NCBI RefSeq assembly: GCF_009858335.1
Contig: NZ_VMSE01000001.1
Span: 1,984,001 to 2,048,000 of the forward strand
Direction: 5' to 3'
Length of the DNA stretch: 64,000 bases
From: Methylovorus glucosotrophus
Lineage (GTDB): Bacteria; Pseudomonadota; Gammaproteobacteria; Burkholderiales; Methylophilaceae
In this document: one piece after another, positions 37,455 to 48,756 of the stretch
Layout of the letters: each line of letters begins with the position of its first letter
Position numbering within the stretch: position 1 is the stretch's first letter
The notes under the pieces: model-generated
Database searches by the model: none
The model's input: only the letters and a program-made list of their open reading frames with translations
Told to the model about the DNA's origin: nothing
Made by a program: the position numbers and the translations under genes

Positions 37455-38657
37455 ATGGCTGAATCAGCGCCCCGCATATTGACCGTGACCGAGCTGAATC
37501 GTTTGGCTCGCGACACACTGGAACGCGCATTTCCCTTGTTCTGGGTCTCGGGCGAGATATCCAACCTCACGCGGGCCGCTTCCGGTCATTGGTATTTTTC
37601 ACTCAAGGATGCAGGCGCCCAGGTGCGCTGCGTCATGTTTCGCGGCCGCAACAGCTATCTGGACTGGCAACCACGGGAAGGCGACAAAGTCGAAGCCCGC
37701 GCACTGGTCACTCTGTATGAAGCGCGCGGCGATTTTCAGCTCACCATCGAGTTTTTGCAACGCGCCGGCCTCGGCACACTGTTCGAGGCTTTCGAAAAAC
37801 TCAAGGCCAAGCTGCAAGCCGAAGGGCTGTTTGATGCTGCACTGAAACGTCCCATCCCTGCGCATCCGCAACGCATCGGCATCGTCACCTCGCCCGATGC
37901 CGCGGCCCTGCGTGATGTGCTCAGCACCCTGCGCCGCCGCATGCCCTCGCTGGAAGTCATTATTTACCCCACCCCGGTGCAAGGCAAAGGGGCTGCCGCG
38001 CAGATTGCTGCCGCCATCGAAACCGCCAGCGCCCGCGCCGAAGTCGATGTGCTGATCGTCTGCCGTGGCGGTGGCAGCATGGAAGACCTGTGGCAGTTCA
38101 ATGAAGAAATCGTCGCCCGCGCCATCCACGGCTGCAGCATGCCGGTGATCAGCGGCGTCGGCCATGAAACCGACTTCACCATTGCTGACTTTGCTGCCGA
38201 TGTTCGCGCCGCGACCCCCACCGCTGCAGCCGAACTGGTCAGTGCCGACCGCCAGGCCCTGCTGCAAGCACAAGCGCAACTCAGTCGTCGCCTGAGCCGT
38301 GCCATGCAACAGCTGCTCAACCAGCGTATGCAACATATGGACTACCTCACCCGCCGCCTACTCTCCCCCAGCCAGCAGATCGCCCACCGCGGCCATCAAC
38401 TGCAGCAATGGCAATGGCGCCTGCAACAAGCCATGCGCCAGAAGCTGGATCGCCAAACCCGCCAATTGCAAACCCTGCAGCAAAACCTTGTGCACCTTAA
38501 TCCCCAAGCCATTCTCAGCCGAGGCTATACGCTGGCCTATGCGGAAGATGGCAGCCTGCTGAAATCCGTCCAGACCCTGCAAAAGGGCAAAGGGATAACA
38601 CTGCAACTCTCCGATGGCCTGGTCAAGACATCGGTAGATCAGGTCCATCCTCAGTAA
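37455..38657 (+). CDS. xseA: exodeoxyribonuclease VII large subunit XseA
   Basis: A 400-residue subunit of the bidirectional single-strand exonuclease ExoVII. The N-terminal OB-fold (LFWVSGEISNLTRAASGHWYFSLKD, about 27-51) is followed by the catalytic domain with IGIVTSPDAAALRDVLS, VCRGGGSMEDLWQFN and GVGHETDFTIADF. The coiled-coil C-terminal third is rich in Gln/Arg, and the end holds NPQAILSRGYTL. The small subunit xseB is not adjacent, which is normal in this group. Ends at a convergent terminator. Confidence 0.96.
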   Translation: MAESAPRILTVTELNRLARDTLERAFPLFWVSGEISNLTRAASGHWYFSLKDAGAQVRCVMFRGRNSYLDWQPREGDKVEARALVTLYEARGDFQLTIEFLQRAGLGTLFEAFEKLKAKLQAEGLFDAALKRPIPAHPQRIGIVTSPDAAALRDVLSTLRRRMPSLEVIIYPTPVQGKGAAAQIAAAIETASARAEVDVLIVCRGGGSMEDLWQFNEEIVARAIHGCSMPVISGVGHETDFTIADFAADVRAATPTAAAELVSADRQALLQAQAQLSRRLSRAMQQLLNQRMQHMDYLTRRLLSPSQQIAHRGHQLQQWQWRLQQAMRQKLDRQTRQLQTLQQNLVHLNPQAILSRGYTLAYAEDGSLLKSVQTLQKGKGITLQLSDGLVKTSVDQVHPQ

Positions 38658-38694
38658 TTCACGGAAACCATTTGAATTAGCTTAATAGACATAA

Positions 38695-38722
38695 AAAAAG
38701 CCCGGTTTGCACCGGGCTTTTT
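38695..38722. terminator. bidirectional intrinsic terminator between xseA and the PEP-CTERM gene
   Basis: A 12-bp stem AAAAAGCCCGGT / ACCGGGCTTTTT with loop TTGC, flanked by A- and T-runs, between convergent genes. Confidence 0.9.
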
Positions 38723-38740
38723 CAGATTAACGCAAGCAGA

Positions 38741-39526
38741 TTAAGCTTGGGTTTTCTTGGCCTTGCGACGAGCACTGAAGCCAACAGCTGCAATGCCTGC
38801 CATCATCATGGCGTAGGTAGAAGGCTCTGGTACGGCCGAGATGCAGTGCAGAACGTAGTCGGATTGGTTGTTGCAGCTACCCTTGCCGCACAGACCAGTC
38901 ACTGCAGTGAAAGACAGACCACTCACTTGTTTGGTGCCGAATGGATTGGCAATCGCCCACAGTGCGCCCTCGCCGTAGCTGGCTTCGCTGATGTTGCTCA
39001 CAGTGCCGGAACCAGTCCATGTAGCGGTCTTCAGGCCAGTAGCAGTCAGGAAGAAATCAGACTTGGTACCGTCCATGAAGGTAGCGGTGATCTTGGCTGT
39101 TTCGTTCACATCGCCGTACTCAGGACCATCAAACAGCAGACCCAGAGTAATGTTGGTGATGATGATGTTCTTGGTGAACGATACATCGATGCGCTCGCCA
39201 ATATCAATTTCACCAGCGGTCTTGCCGGAAATACCTACACCGGTGTAGCCGTCCTGGGTTTTCTTCTCGAATTTGCCACCAACAGCCGTGAATGTGGCAT
39301 CGGTGTCAGGAATGAAGTTCTTGAAGGTTTGCGTGGTTTTGCCATCTTTGAAATCCGAACCGAAAATGCTGTTGTCTGGATCACAAACTGCACAGCCATC
39401 GTGCGAAGTACTGTATTTGCCATCGCGGTCGTGCTTGTCGCCCTTGCCATAAGTGAAGTTGGTAGCAGATGCGTTCAGGCTGAATACAGCCAGACCGATC
39501 AGCAAACCGATTTTGATTTTATTCAT
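38741..39526 (-). CDS. PEP-CTERM sorting domain protein
   Basis: A 261-residue exported protein. It has an N-terminal signal peptide (cleavage near ASA, residue 21) and a C-terminal PEP-CTERM tripartite signal: VPEPSTY, a hydrophobic helix (AMMMAGIAAVGFSA), then a basic RRKAKK end. Such proteins are processed by the exosortase EpsH/XrtA system and usually end up at the surface or in exopolysaccharide. The middle is threonine- and glycine-rich and has two cysteine pairs (CAVC near 48, CGKGSC near 215). No exosortase lies in the window. ATG 39526 has GGGGAAA upstream. Confidence 0.88.
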   Translation of the reverse strand: MNKIKIGLLIGLAVFSLNASATNFTYGKGDKHDRDGKYSTSHDGCAVCDPDNSIFGSDFKDGKTTQTFKNFIPDTDATFTAVGGKFEKKTQDGYTGVGISGKTAGEIDIGERIDVSFTKNIIITNITLGLLFDGPEYGDVNETAKITATFMDGTKSDFFLTATGLKTATWTGSGTVSNISEASYGEGALWAIANPFGTKQVSGLSFTAVTGLCGKGSCNNQSDYVLHCISAVPEPSTYAMMMAGIAAVGFSARRKAKKTQA

Positions 39527-39843
39527 GATTGAATTTCCCCGTGTTTTTTATGTAAGCCATTAAAATAATTACAAAAAACCTAAAGCCCCCGAGCTCTGAA
39601 ATGGCATCAGAGCAAGCTTGTGGAACGAATAGTAGAAAACCGGACTATGTCCAGCAATAGTCCGTTTGATTAAAAAAATGTAAGCTCATGTTTATAAATG
39701 AAAATATAGCTATTTTTGTATCGTTTTTTCGCGTGAAACATTGCGGAGGACTGGCTTGCATAACAAAAATAATCATAAAAAGCTGGACAGGCATTTTTTG
39801 AACCCTGTTAAAATTTGCAAACTATTATCAGAAGCCTGTCTGA
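39527..39843. other. 317-bp AT-rich divergent region between PEP-CTERM and kup genes
   Basis: The gap must hold promoters for both divergent genes. It carries two inverted repeats: GCTCTGA / TCAGAGC (39593-39613) and CGGACTAT / ATAGTCCG (39641-39664). A wide pair GACAGGC (39786-39792) / GCCTGTC (39834-39840) lies just upstream of kup. No convincing open frame or sigma-54 site was found. Confidence 0.5.
39641..39664. promoter_or_regulatory. 8-bp inverted repeat, candidate operator
   Basis: Perfect arms CGGACTAT and ATAGTCCG around eight bases, about 115 bp upstream of the PEP-CTERM start and 180 bp upstream of kup. It is not followed by a T-run, so a regulator-binding site is more likely than a terminator. 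Confidence 0.4.
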
Positions 39844-41727
39844 ATGGAATCCGCAAAAACCGGCAAGACCCCGCTCCCTGCCTTGGCATTGGCTGCACTT
39901 GGCGTTGTATATGGGGACATCGGTACCAGCCCGCTTTACACGATGAAAGAAGTGTTTGCTGTCAGCCCGCACCCGGTGCCGCTGACGCATGACAATATTT
40001 TCGGCATCCTGTCATTGATCCTGTGGTCTTTGATCATGATCGTGTCGGTGAAATACGTGGCCTTTATCATGAAGGCAGACAACCGCGGCGAAGGCGGCAT
40101 CATGGCGCTGCTGGCATTGGCGAGTCGCAACGTGGCAGGCAATGTGCGCAAAGAGCGCATGATCATGCTGATCGGTATTCTCGGGGCCTGCATGTTTTAC
40201 GCGGATGGCATGATCACCCCCGCCATTTCGGTACTTTCCGCGGTGGAAGGTCTGGAAGTAGCCGCGCCGCACATGCATGGCGCCATCATCCCGATCACCA
40301 TGGTCGTCATCTTCATTCTCTTCTGGGTACAAAGCAAAGGCACCGCGCTCGTGGGTGCTTTTTTTGGGCCTATCATGGTGCTGTGGTTCGGTACGCTGGC
40401 GGTGTTGGGTGCGGTCAACATCATGCATGAACCGCTTGTGCTGCAGGCATTGAGTCCGATTTATGCCGTGCGTTTTTTTGCTGCTGCCCCCTGGGTGGCT
40501 TTTGTGGCGCTGGGGTCAGTGGTACTGGCGGTAACTGGGACGGAGGCACTGTATGCCGACATGGGGCATTTTGGCAAAAAACCCATCCGCCTTGCCTGGT
40601 TCGGCTTTGTGCTGCCAGCGCTGGTGCTCAACTACTTTGGCCAGGGCGCGCTGATCCTGCATGACAATGCCGCCGTTAAAAACCCGTTTTACCTGATGGC
40701 GCCTGAATGGCTGCTGTTTCCATTGATCATACTGGCGACCTTGGCTACGGTCATTGCCGCCCAGGCCGTCATTTCCGGCGCATTCTCGGTTTCGCGCCAG
40801 GCATTGCAACTTGGCTATCTGCCCCGCATGCCGGTCATGCACACGTCAGATAAGGAACAAGGGCAGATTTACATTCCCCGCGTCAACTGGGGCTTGATGC
40901 TGGCCGTCATGGCGCTGGTACTGGGCTTTGGTTCATCAGGTGATCTTGCCGCTGCGTATGGCATTGCCGTTACTGGTGATATGGTGATCACGACCCTGCT
41001 GGCGGGCGTTGTGTTCCATGGCATCTGGGGCTGGAGCTGGCTGCGTACTGGCTCGCTGATCGCCGTCTTTCTGACCGTCGACCTCGCCTTCTTCGGTGCC
41101 AATGTACTCAAAATCCCCGATGGCGGCTGGTTCCCGCTGCTGATCGGTATTGTCATCTTTACCTTGATGACCACCTGGAAAACCGGGCGTGACCTTCTGT
41201 TCCGCCGCCTGAAGAGTGAAGCCATGGAGCTGGCGCCTTTTGTCGATGCGATTGGCAGCTTCCCGCCTACCCGCGTGCAGGGCAATGCCATTTACATGAC
41301 GCCAAATCCCTACGGTGTGCCCCATTCCTTGCTGCATAACCTCAAGCACAACAAGGTGCTGCATGAAAAGGTCGTGTTGCTGACCGTGAAGATTGAGGAT
41401 GAACCGTTTATCTCGCGCCGCGAACGCATCATCGTCGAAGCCCTGCCACACGATTTTTACCGCGTCAGCGTGCGTTATGGCTTCAAAGACGAATCCGATC
41501 TGCCACGCGATCTGGAGCTATGCGCCGAACAGGGTCTGGAGCTGGAAACCATGGACACCTCCTTCTTTATCGGCAAGGAAACCTTGTTCCCCGCGCGCCA
41601 CTCTGAGATGGCATTCTGGCGTGAGAAACTGTTCATCACCATGTTCCGTAACGCCGATAGCGTGACCAATCATTTCAAGTTGCCGCCTAACCGTGTCGTT
41701 GAACTGGGAGCGCAGGTGACCTTGTAA
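39844..41727 (+). CDS. kup: low-affinity potassium transporter Kup
   Basis: A 627-residue potassium uptake protein with 12 predicted helices and a cytoplasmic C-terminal domain of about 150 residues. The N-terminal signature ALGVVYGDIGTSPLYTMKE (residues about 19-37) is diagnostic for Kup/HAK/KT transporters, and ADGMITPAISVLSAVEGLE is the second hallmark. The family's usual acidic residues are present in the first helices. ATG 39844 was chosen; the ribosome-binding site is weak. It is monocistronic as far as can be seen, with an 89-bp gap to the next gene. Confidence 0.96.
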   Translation: MESAKTGKTPLPALALAALGVVYGDIGTSPLYTMKEVFAVSPHPVPLTHDNIFGILSLILWSLIMIVSVKYVAFIMKADNRGEGGIMALLALASRNVAGNVRKERMIMLIGILGACMFYADGMITPAISVLSAVEGLEVAAPHMHGAIIPITMVVIFILFWVQSKGTALVGAFFGPIMVLWFGTLAVLGAVNIMHEPLVLQALSPIYAVRFFAAAPWVAFVALGSVVLAVTGTEALYADMGHFGKKPIRLAWFGFVLPALVLNYFGQGALILHDNAAVKNPFYLMAPEWLLFPLIILATLATVIAAQAVISGAFSVSRQALQLGYLPRMPVMHTSDKEQGQIYIPRVNWGLMLAVMALVLGFGSSGDLAAAYGIAVTGDMVITTLLAGVVFHGIWGWSWLRTGSLIAVFLTVDLAFFGANVLKIPDGGWFPLLIGIVIFTLMTTWKTGRDLLFRRLKSEAMELAPFVDAIGSFPPTRVQGNAIYMTPNPYGVPHSLLHNLKHNKVLHEKVVLLTVKIEDEPFISRRERIIVEALPHDFYRVSVRYGFKDESDLPRDLELCAEQGLELETMDTSFFIGKETLFPARHSEMAFWREKLFITMFRNADSVTNHFKLPPNRVVELGAQVTL

Positions 41728-41816
41728 TGAAGAAATAACCACAATAAACAGTAAAACGATGCCATCCCAATGGCACATATTCACTTAGTACCCATGAAAT
41801 TCAGCAGGAGATCAAC

Positions 41817-42656
41817 ATGAGGAAGACCCTGATTCTGGCGTTTCTCGTTGCCACGACGCTAAGTGGTTGCGCCACCACCAGCACGACCAAGTCTGGCGCC
41901 GTCGGTGTGGACCGCAAACAATATGTCGGCCTGGTATCGGAACAGGAAGCCGAGCAGCAATCAGCACTCGCCTACCAGCAGACGCTCAAAGAAGCAGAAT
42001 CGAAAAAACTGCTGAATACGGACAGCAAGGAAACCCAGCGTGTGCGCGCCATTGCTGAGCGCCTGATTGCGCAGGTGGGGGTATTCCGGCCGGATGCCCT
42101 GAAGTGGAAATGGGAAATCAATGTGCAGGAAAGCAAGGAGATCAACGCCTACTGCATGGCAGGCGGCAAGATCATGGTGTACACCGGCCTGCTGGATCAG
42201 ATCAAACCGACCGATGACGAGCTGGCTGCAGTGATGGGGCATGAAATCTCGCACGCGCTGCGTGAGCATGTGCGGGAGCAGATGTCGCGTGCCAAGGTGC
42301 AGCAATATGGCCTGCTGGGCGCTGCTGCGCTGATTGGCCTTTCCACCAAGAGTGCGGACAATGCCACCAAAACCCTGGCGCTGGGTGGTGCTGTGGCGGC
42401 GGTAGCGCTGACGCTGCCCAATAGCCGCACGGCCGAACACGAAGCCGATGAAATGGGCCTGGAGCTGGCCGCCCGTGCGGGCTACAACCCCAATGCCGCC
42501 GTTACGCTGTGGGAAAAAATGGGGCAGCAAGGCGGCTCCAAGCCACCGGAAATCCTCAGCACCCACCCTTCTGACGAGAGTCGGATTGCGGACATCAAGT
42601 CGCTGATCCCCACCGTGATGCCGCTTTACCAGCAAGCCATCAGCGGTAAAAAGTAA
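41817..42656 (+). CDS. M48 family zinc metalloprotease lipoprotein (LoiP/BepA-like)
   Basis: A 279-residue protease with a lipoprotein signal and lipobox LSGC (Cys near residue 19), so it is likely anchored to the outer membrane. The zinc motif HEISH is at residues 142-146 and the third ligand lies in AEHEADEMGLELAARAGY near 208. It resembles E. coli LoiP/YcaL, which degrade misfolded outer-membrane proteins. The start has AGGAG at 6-nt spacing. It is single, between kup and dapD. Confidence 0.92.
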   Translation: MRKTLILAFLVATTLSGCATTSTTKSGAVGVDRKQYVGLVSEQEAEQQSALAYQQTLKEAESKKLLNTDSKETQRVRAIAERLIAQVGVFRPDALKWKWEINVQESKEINAYCMAGGKIMVYTGLLDQIKPTDDELAAVMGHEISHALREHVREQMSRAKVQQYGLLGAAALIGLSTKSADNATKTLALGGAVAAVALTLPNSRTAEHEADEMGLELAARAGYNPNAAVTLWEKMGQQGGSKPPEILSTHPSDESRIADIKSLIPTVMPLYQQAISGKK

Positions 42657-42785
42657 GCCTGACCAGGAGGCTGCCATGTCCGGCAGCCTCACTTCACATT
42701 CCGCCTCGCATAACTGCAATTAGGCAGATCAAGCGGGCTCTTTGAGTTAAAATAGCGGTTTTTACGCATTTATCCGGGAACATTC

Positions 42786-43613
42786 ATGAGTCAATTGCAA
42801 GCCATCATCGAAGACGCATTTGAGCGTCGCGCCGACATTACCCCTGCCACCGCCACGGCCGAAGTCAAGGATGCTGTATTCAGCGTGCTGGCTGATCTGG
42901 ACGCGGGCAAGCTGCGTGTTGCCGAACGCGTGGGCGATACCCAGGAATGGACGACGCACCAGTGGATCAAGAAAGCCGTGCTGCTGTCTTTCCGTCTGGA
43001 AGACAACGTCCTGCTGGATGATGGCGTGACCAAATACTTCGACAAAGTGCCTCCCAAGTTTGCCAATTACACCGAAGCCGATTTCAAGGCCGGTGGCTTC
43101 CGCGTGGTACCTAACGCCATCGTGCGTCGCGGTTCCTATATCGCCAAAAACGCGGTGCTAATGCCGTCTTACGTCAACATCGGCGCCTACGTCGGTGAAG
43201 GCACCATGGTCGACACCTGGGCGACTGTCGGTTCATGCGCGCAGATCGGCAAGAATGTGCACTTGTCCGGCGGCGTAGGCATTGGTGGCGTGCTAGAGCC
43301 CATCCAGGCTGGCCCTACCATCATCGGTGACAATTGCTTCATCGGTGCCCGCTCCGAAGTGGTGGAAGGCGTGGTGGTAGAAGACAACTGCGTGATCTCC
43401 ATGGGCGTTTACATCGGCCAGAGCACCAAGATTTATGACCGCGAAACCGGCAGCATCACCTATGGCCGCGTACCTGCGGGCTCCGTCGTGGTATCCGGCA
43501 ACCTGCCCTCCAAGGATGGCAGCTACAGCCTGTACTGCGCCGTGATCGTCAAGAAAGTCGATGCCAAAACGCTGGGCAAGGTCGGCATCAACGAATTGCT
43601 GCGCGGCATCTAA
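42786..43613 (+). CDS. dapD: tetrahydrodipicolinate N-succinyltransferase DapD
   Basis: Succinylates tetrahydrodipicolinate in the lysine/diaminopimelate pathway. At 275 residues it matches DapD length. The left-handed beta-helix of hexapeptide repeats is visible from about residue 105 ([20 protein letters not shown], then [20 protein letters not shown]). The [28 protein letters not shown] block is diagnostic. ATG 42786 follows CCGGGAA. dapE lies 0.5 kb downstream on the same strand, past a terminator. Confidence 0.97.
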   Translation: MSQLQAIIEDAFERRADITPATATAEVKDAVFSVLADLDAGKLRVAERVGDTQEWTTHQWIKKAVLLSFRLEDNVLLDDGVTKYFDKVPPKFANYTEADFKAGGFRVVPNAIVRRGSYIAKNAVLMPSYVNIGAYVGEGTMVDTWATVGSCAQIGKNVHLSGGVGIGGVLEPIQAGPTIIGDNCFIGARSEVVEGVVVEDNCVISMGVYIGQSTKIYDRETGSITYGRVPAGSVVVSGNLPSKDGSYSLYCAVIVKKVDAKTLGKVGINELLRGI

Positions 43614-43642
43614 CCCAAGATTTGCAGGGCTGCTGTGATTGC

Positions 43643-43675
43643 AAGGCTAACCTGGGTGCCACCTGGGTTAGCCTT
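43643..43675 (+). terminator. intrinsic terminator after dapD
   Basis: Arms AAGGCTAACC and GGTTAGCCTT enclose a 13-base loop that contains its own short GGT / ACC pairing, followed by TTTTGC. Located 30 bases after the dapD stop. Confidence 0.75.
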
Positions 43676-43793
43676 TTGCATTCATGCGCTAATGGCAATC
43701 CGGCATGGGCGGACCACCCGTTGATAATGCCCGCCTAAAGCCAGGGCCGGGCTGTTAAAATCGATATTTGATTATTTGATGTCAGACAGGCAG

Positions 43794-46178
<2,385 letters not shown>

Positions 46179-46279
46179 TTGATTTCAACCTCAAGGATCA
46201 GGCCATACACGACAAAAAGGCTACCGCATTCCACACGCTGCGCTAGCCCAAGCTGTTTGTACCTCACGATTTATCTGGC

Positions 46280-48232
46280 ATGCATATCCTGATCTCAAGC
46301 CGTTCCCTCATGGCCTGCCTGCTTGGCAGCCTTGCCGTACTGCCAGGCCCCGCGCTGGCCGTCGGCGATATCACTGACATCCCGCTGGAACAACTGGTGG
46401 AAACGGATGTGCAGACGGCTGCCAGCATTTCGCAGCAGATCAGCCAGTCGTCCTCCGCCGTCAGCATCGTGACGGCTGAAGACATCAAGCTGTTCGGTTA
46501 CCGCACGTTGGCCGATATCCTCGCCAGCATGCGTGGCCTGCAAGTGTCCAATGACCGCCAGTATGACTACATGGGTGGCCGCGGATTCGGCCGCACTGGC
46601 GATTATCCCGGGCGCGTCATGCTGCTGATCGATGGTTTTCAGGCCAATGACAACCTCTACAACTCGGCATACCTCGGACAGGATGGTCTGCTGGATACCG
46701 AACTGATCGAGCGCGTGGAATATGTATCAGGGCCGGGGTCCGTGACCTATGGCAACGGTGCCTTCTACGGCATCATCAACATCATTACCAAAACCGGCCA
46801 GCAATTTGACGGCACCCAGGTCAGTACCGAGTTTTCCAGCTATCAGGGACGCAAACAGCGCATTACCTATGGCAAAGTGCTGGATAACGGGGCGGATGTG
46901 CTGATGTCCGCCTCCACCTTTTACAGCGCCGGGCAAAACCTGTATTTCAAGGAGTTTGCCAGCGGCGGCAGCGATGGCGTGGCCCGTGATCTGGATGGCG
47001 AACGCAATCGCCGCTACTTCATCAAGGGCAGTTACGAACAATGGTCGCTGGAAGGCGGCTACGTCTCCCGCTACAAGGATGACCCCACGGCCGCCTACAG
47101 TGCGGATTTCAACGCCAAACCCAGCAGCCTGGGCGACGCCAGTGGCTTCCTCAATCTCAAATACGATGACACGCTGAGCCCGGTACTCAAGATGTCGTTG
47201 CGTACCTATTACGGCCAATACCGCAACGCTGGCCGCTACATGTATGACGGCGAGCTGTTCAGCGAACGCGGGATCGGCCGCTGGTGGGGCACGGATATCA
47301 AGTTCGTGGATACGCGCTTTGCCGGCCATCGCCTGCTCATGGGCGCGGAGTATCGCCAGGATTATCAGCAGGATTTCGAGTTGCCGACAGGCACCCTGCA
47401 TCGCCAGACGCAGACGGTCAGCAGTTATATTCAGGATGAATACAGTATCTCGCCCCGGCTGACATTGAATTATGGCGCCCGGCTGGACCTGGGCAATGAT
47501 CATCTGCACCAGGTTTCGCCGCGCGCCGGCCTGGCCTATGAGCTCAGTGGCATGACGACGCTGAAAGCCTCCTACTCCACCGCGTTCAGGCGGCCCAATG
47601 TCTACGAAAAGTACTACAGCGACCGCACCATACAGCGCGAAAACCCCGACCTGAAAAACGAGCTGGTCAAAGCCTATGAGCTGGTGCTGGAACATCGCCC
47701 GCTGCCCAATATCCGCATCCTGAGCTCGCTGTACCACTATCAGACCCAGCGTCGCATCGGCGAAACCTACGTCGATGGCAACACCCTGCAGTATTTCAAC
47801 TGGCCAGACAGCCATGCCCGTGGCGCCGACATCGAGCTGGAACAGCACTGGGACAATGGTGCCTATATGCGCGCCAGCTATGCCTGGCAGGATAACCGCG
47901 ACGATAGCGGAAAGCAGATGATCAACTCGCCGCGCCACATGGCGAAAAGCAGTGTTTCCTATCCGCTTCTCGGGCCGCGCCTCAATTCCGGCCTGGAAGT
48001 GTTGTACATGGGGCAGCGCCCGGACGATAGCCGGGCTACCCTGCCCTCCTACACACTGGTGAACCTGACACTGGTATCGCGTCAGGTGATCCCCAACCTG
48101 GAAGTCTCGGCCAGCCTGAAAAACCTGCTGGATCGTGATTACGCCGTGGCCGCTTCCAGCTACATGCTTCCCGACCGCATCGCACAGAACAGCCGCACCT
48201 TCTGGCTGCAATGCATCTACGACTTCAAGTGA
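46280..48232 (+). CDS. TonB-dependent outer-membrane receptor
   Basis: A 650-residue receptor with signal peptide (cleavage near ALA, residue 27), a plug domain (SSAVSIVTAEDIKLFGYRTLADIL, about 53-76; VMLLIDGFQANDN near 115; VSGPGSVTYGNGAFYGIINI near 148) and a 22-strand-type barrel ending in an aromatic-rich C-terminus (TFWLQCIYDFK). It resembles the colicin I receptor/vitamin B12 receptor group. It has no Fur-box-like sequence upstream, and it is followed by yfiR- and GGDEF/EAL-type genes in overlapping fashion. That suggests a sensory role rather than plain iron uptake, by inference. Confidence 0.9.
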   Translation: MHILISSRSLMACLLGSLAVLPGPALAVGDITDIPLEQLVETDVQTAASISQQISQSSSAVSIVTAEDIKLFGYRTLADILASMRGLQVSNDRQYDYMGGRGFGRTGDYPGRVMLLIDGFQANDNLYNSAYLGQDGLLDTELIERVEYVSGPGSVTYGNGAFYGIINIITKTGQQFDGTQVSTEFSSYQGRKQRITYGKVLDNGADVLMSASTFYSAGQNLYFKEFASGGSDGVARDLDGERNRRYFIKGSYEQWSLEGGYVSRYKDDPTAAYSADFNAKPSSLGDASGFLNLKYDDTLSPVLKMSLRTYYGQYRNAGRYMYDGELFSERGIGRWWGTDIKFVDTRFAGHRLLMGAEYRQDYQQDFELPTGTLHRQTQTVSSYIQDEYSISPRLTLNYGARLDLGNDHLHQVSPRAGLAYELSGMTTLKASYSTAFRRPNVYEKYYSDRTIQRENPDLKNELVKAYELVLEHRPLPNIRILSSLYHYQTQRRIGETYVDGNTLQYFNWPDSHARGADIELEQHWDNGAYMRASYAWQDNRDDSGKQMINSPRHMAKSSVSYPLLGPRLNSGLEVLYMGQRPDDSRATLPSYTLVNLTLVSRQVIPNLEVSASLKNLLDRDYAVAASSYMLPDRIAQNSRTFWLQCIYDFK

Positions 48233-48756
48233 TGCTGACCCGCCGCGCGTTCCTGTTGCTTGCTGCCTCCCTGCTGCCCATCCTGCGCAGCCACGGAGAG
48301 GATGTGATCCCGATCAGCGATATGCGCGCCGCCTACCTCTATAACTTCGCGGTATTTACCGAGTGGCCGGACAATGGCCGCGATACGCTCAATATATGTC
48401 TGCTGCCCGGCCAGGCCACGCTGGTGAATGTGCGCCTGCTCGCCAGCAAGCAGATCAACGGCCGTACCCTGCGCATTATCGAACCCATGCAGCGTGACAC
48501 CGACGAATGCCAGCTGCTTTACATAGGCAAGGCCACGGACTCCGGCACCCGTCAGATGCTGACAAGGCTGGCAGGCAGCCCGGTGCTGATCGTAGGTGAA
48601 GGCAGCCAGAGCCAGGCCATGATTCAGATGAATGTGGAAAACAAACGCCTCAGCTTTAATGTGGACCTGGTGCAGTCCAGGCGCGCCAACGTCACCATCA
48701 GTTCCAAACTGCTGAGGCTGGCCAAGACCGTACGCAAGGAAGACGATGGCACATAA
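48232..48756 (+). CDS. YfiR family (DUF4154) periplasmic protein
   Basis: A 174-residue exported protein with a signal peptide (MLTRRAFLLLAASLLPILRS, cleavage near residue 22) and the YfiR/DUF4154 domain (AAYLYNFAVFTEWP near 40, LYIGKATDSGTRQML near 100, SFNVDLVQSRRANVTISSKLLRLA at the end). YfiR of Pseudomonas represses the diguanylate cyclase YfiN from the periplasm. The start overlaps the stop of the receptor gene (TGATG), and the end overlaps the next gene by 11 bases. Confidence 0.9.
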   Translation: MLTRRAFLLLAASLLPILRSHGEDVIPISDMRAAYLYNFAVFTEWPDNGRDTLNICLLPGQATLVNVRLLASKQINGRTLRIIEPMQRDTDECQLLYIGKATDSGTRQMLTRLAGSPVLIVGEGSQSQAMIQMNVENKRLSFNVDLVQSRRANVTISSKLLRLAKTVRKEDDGT

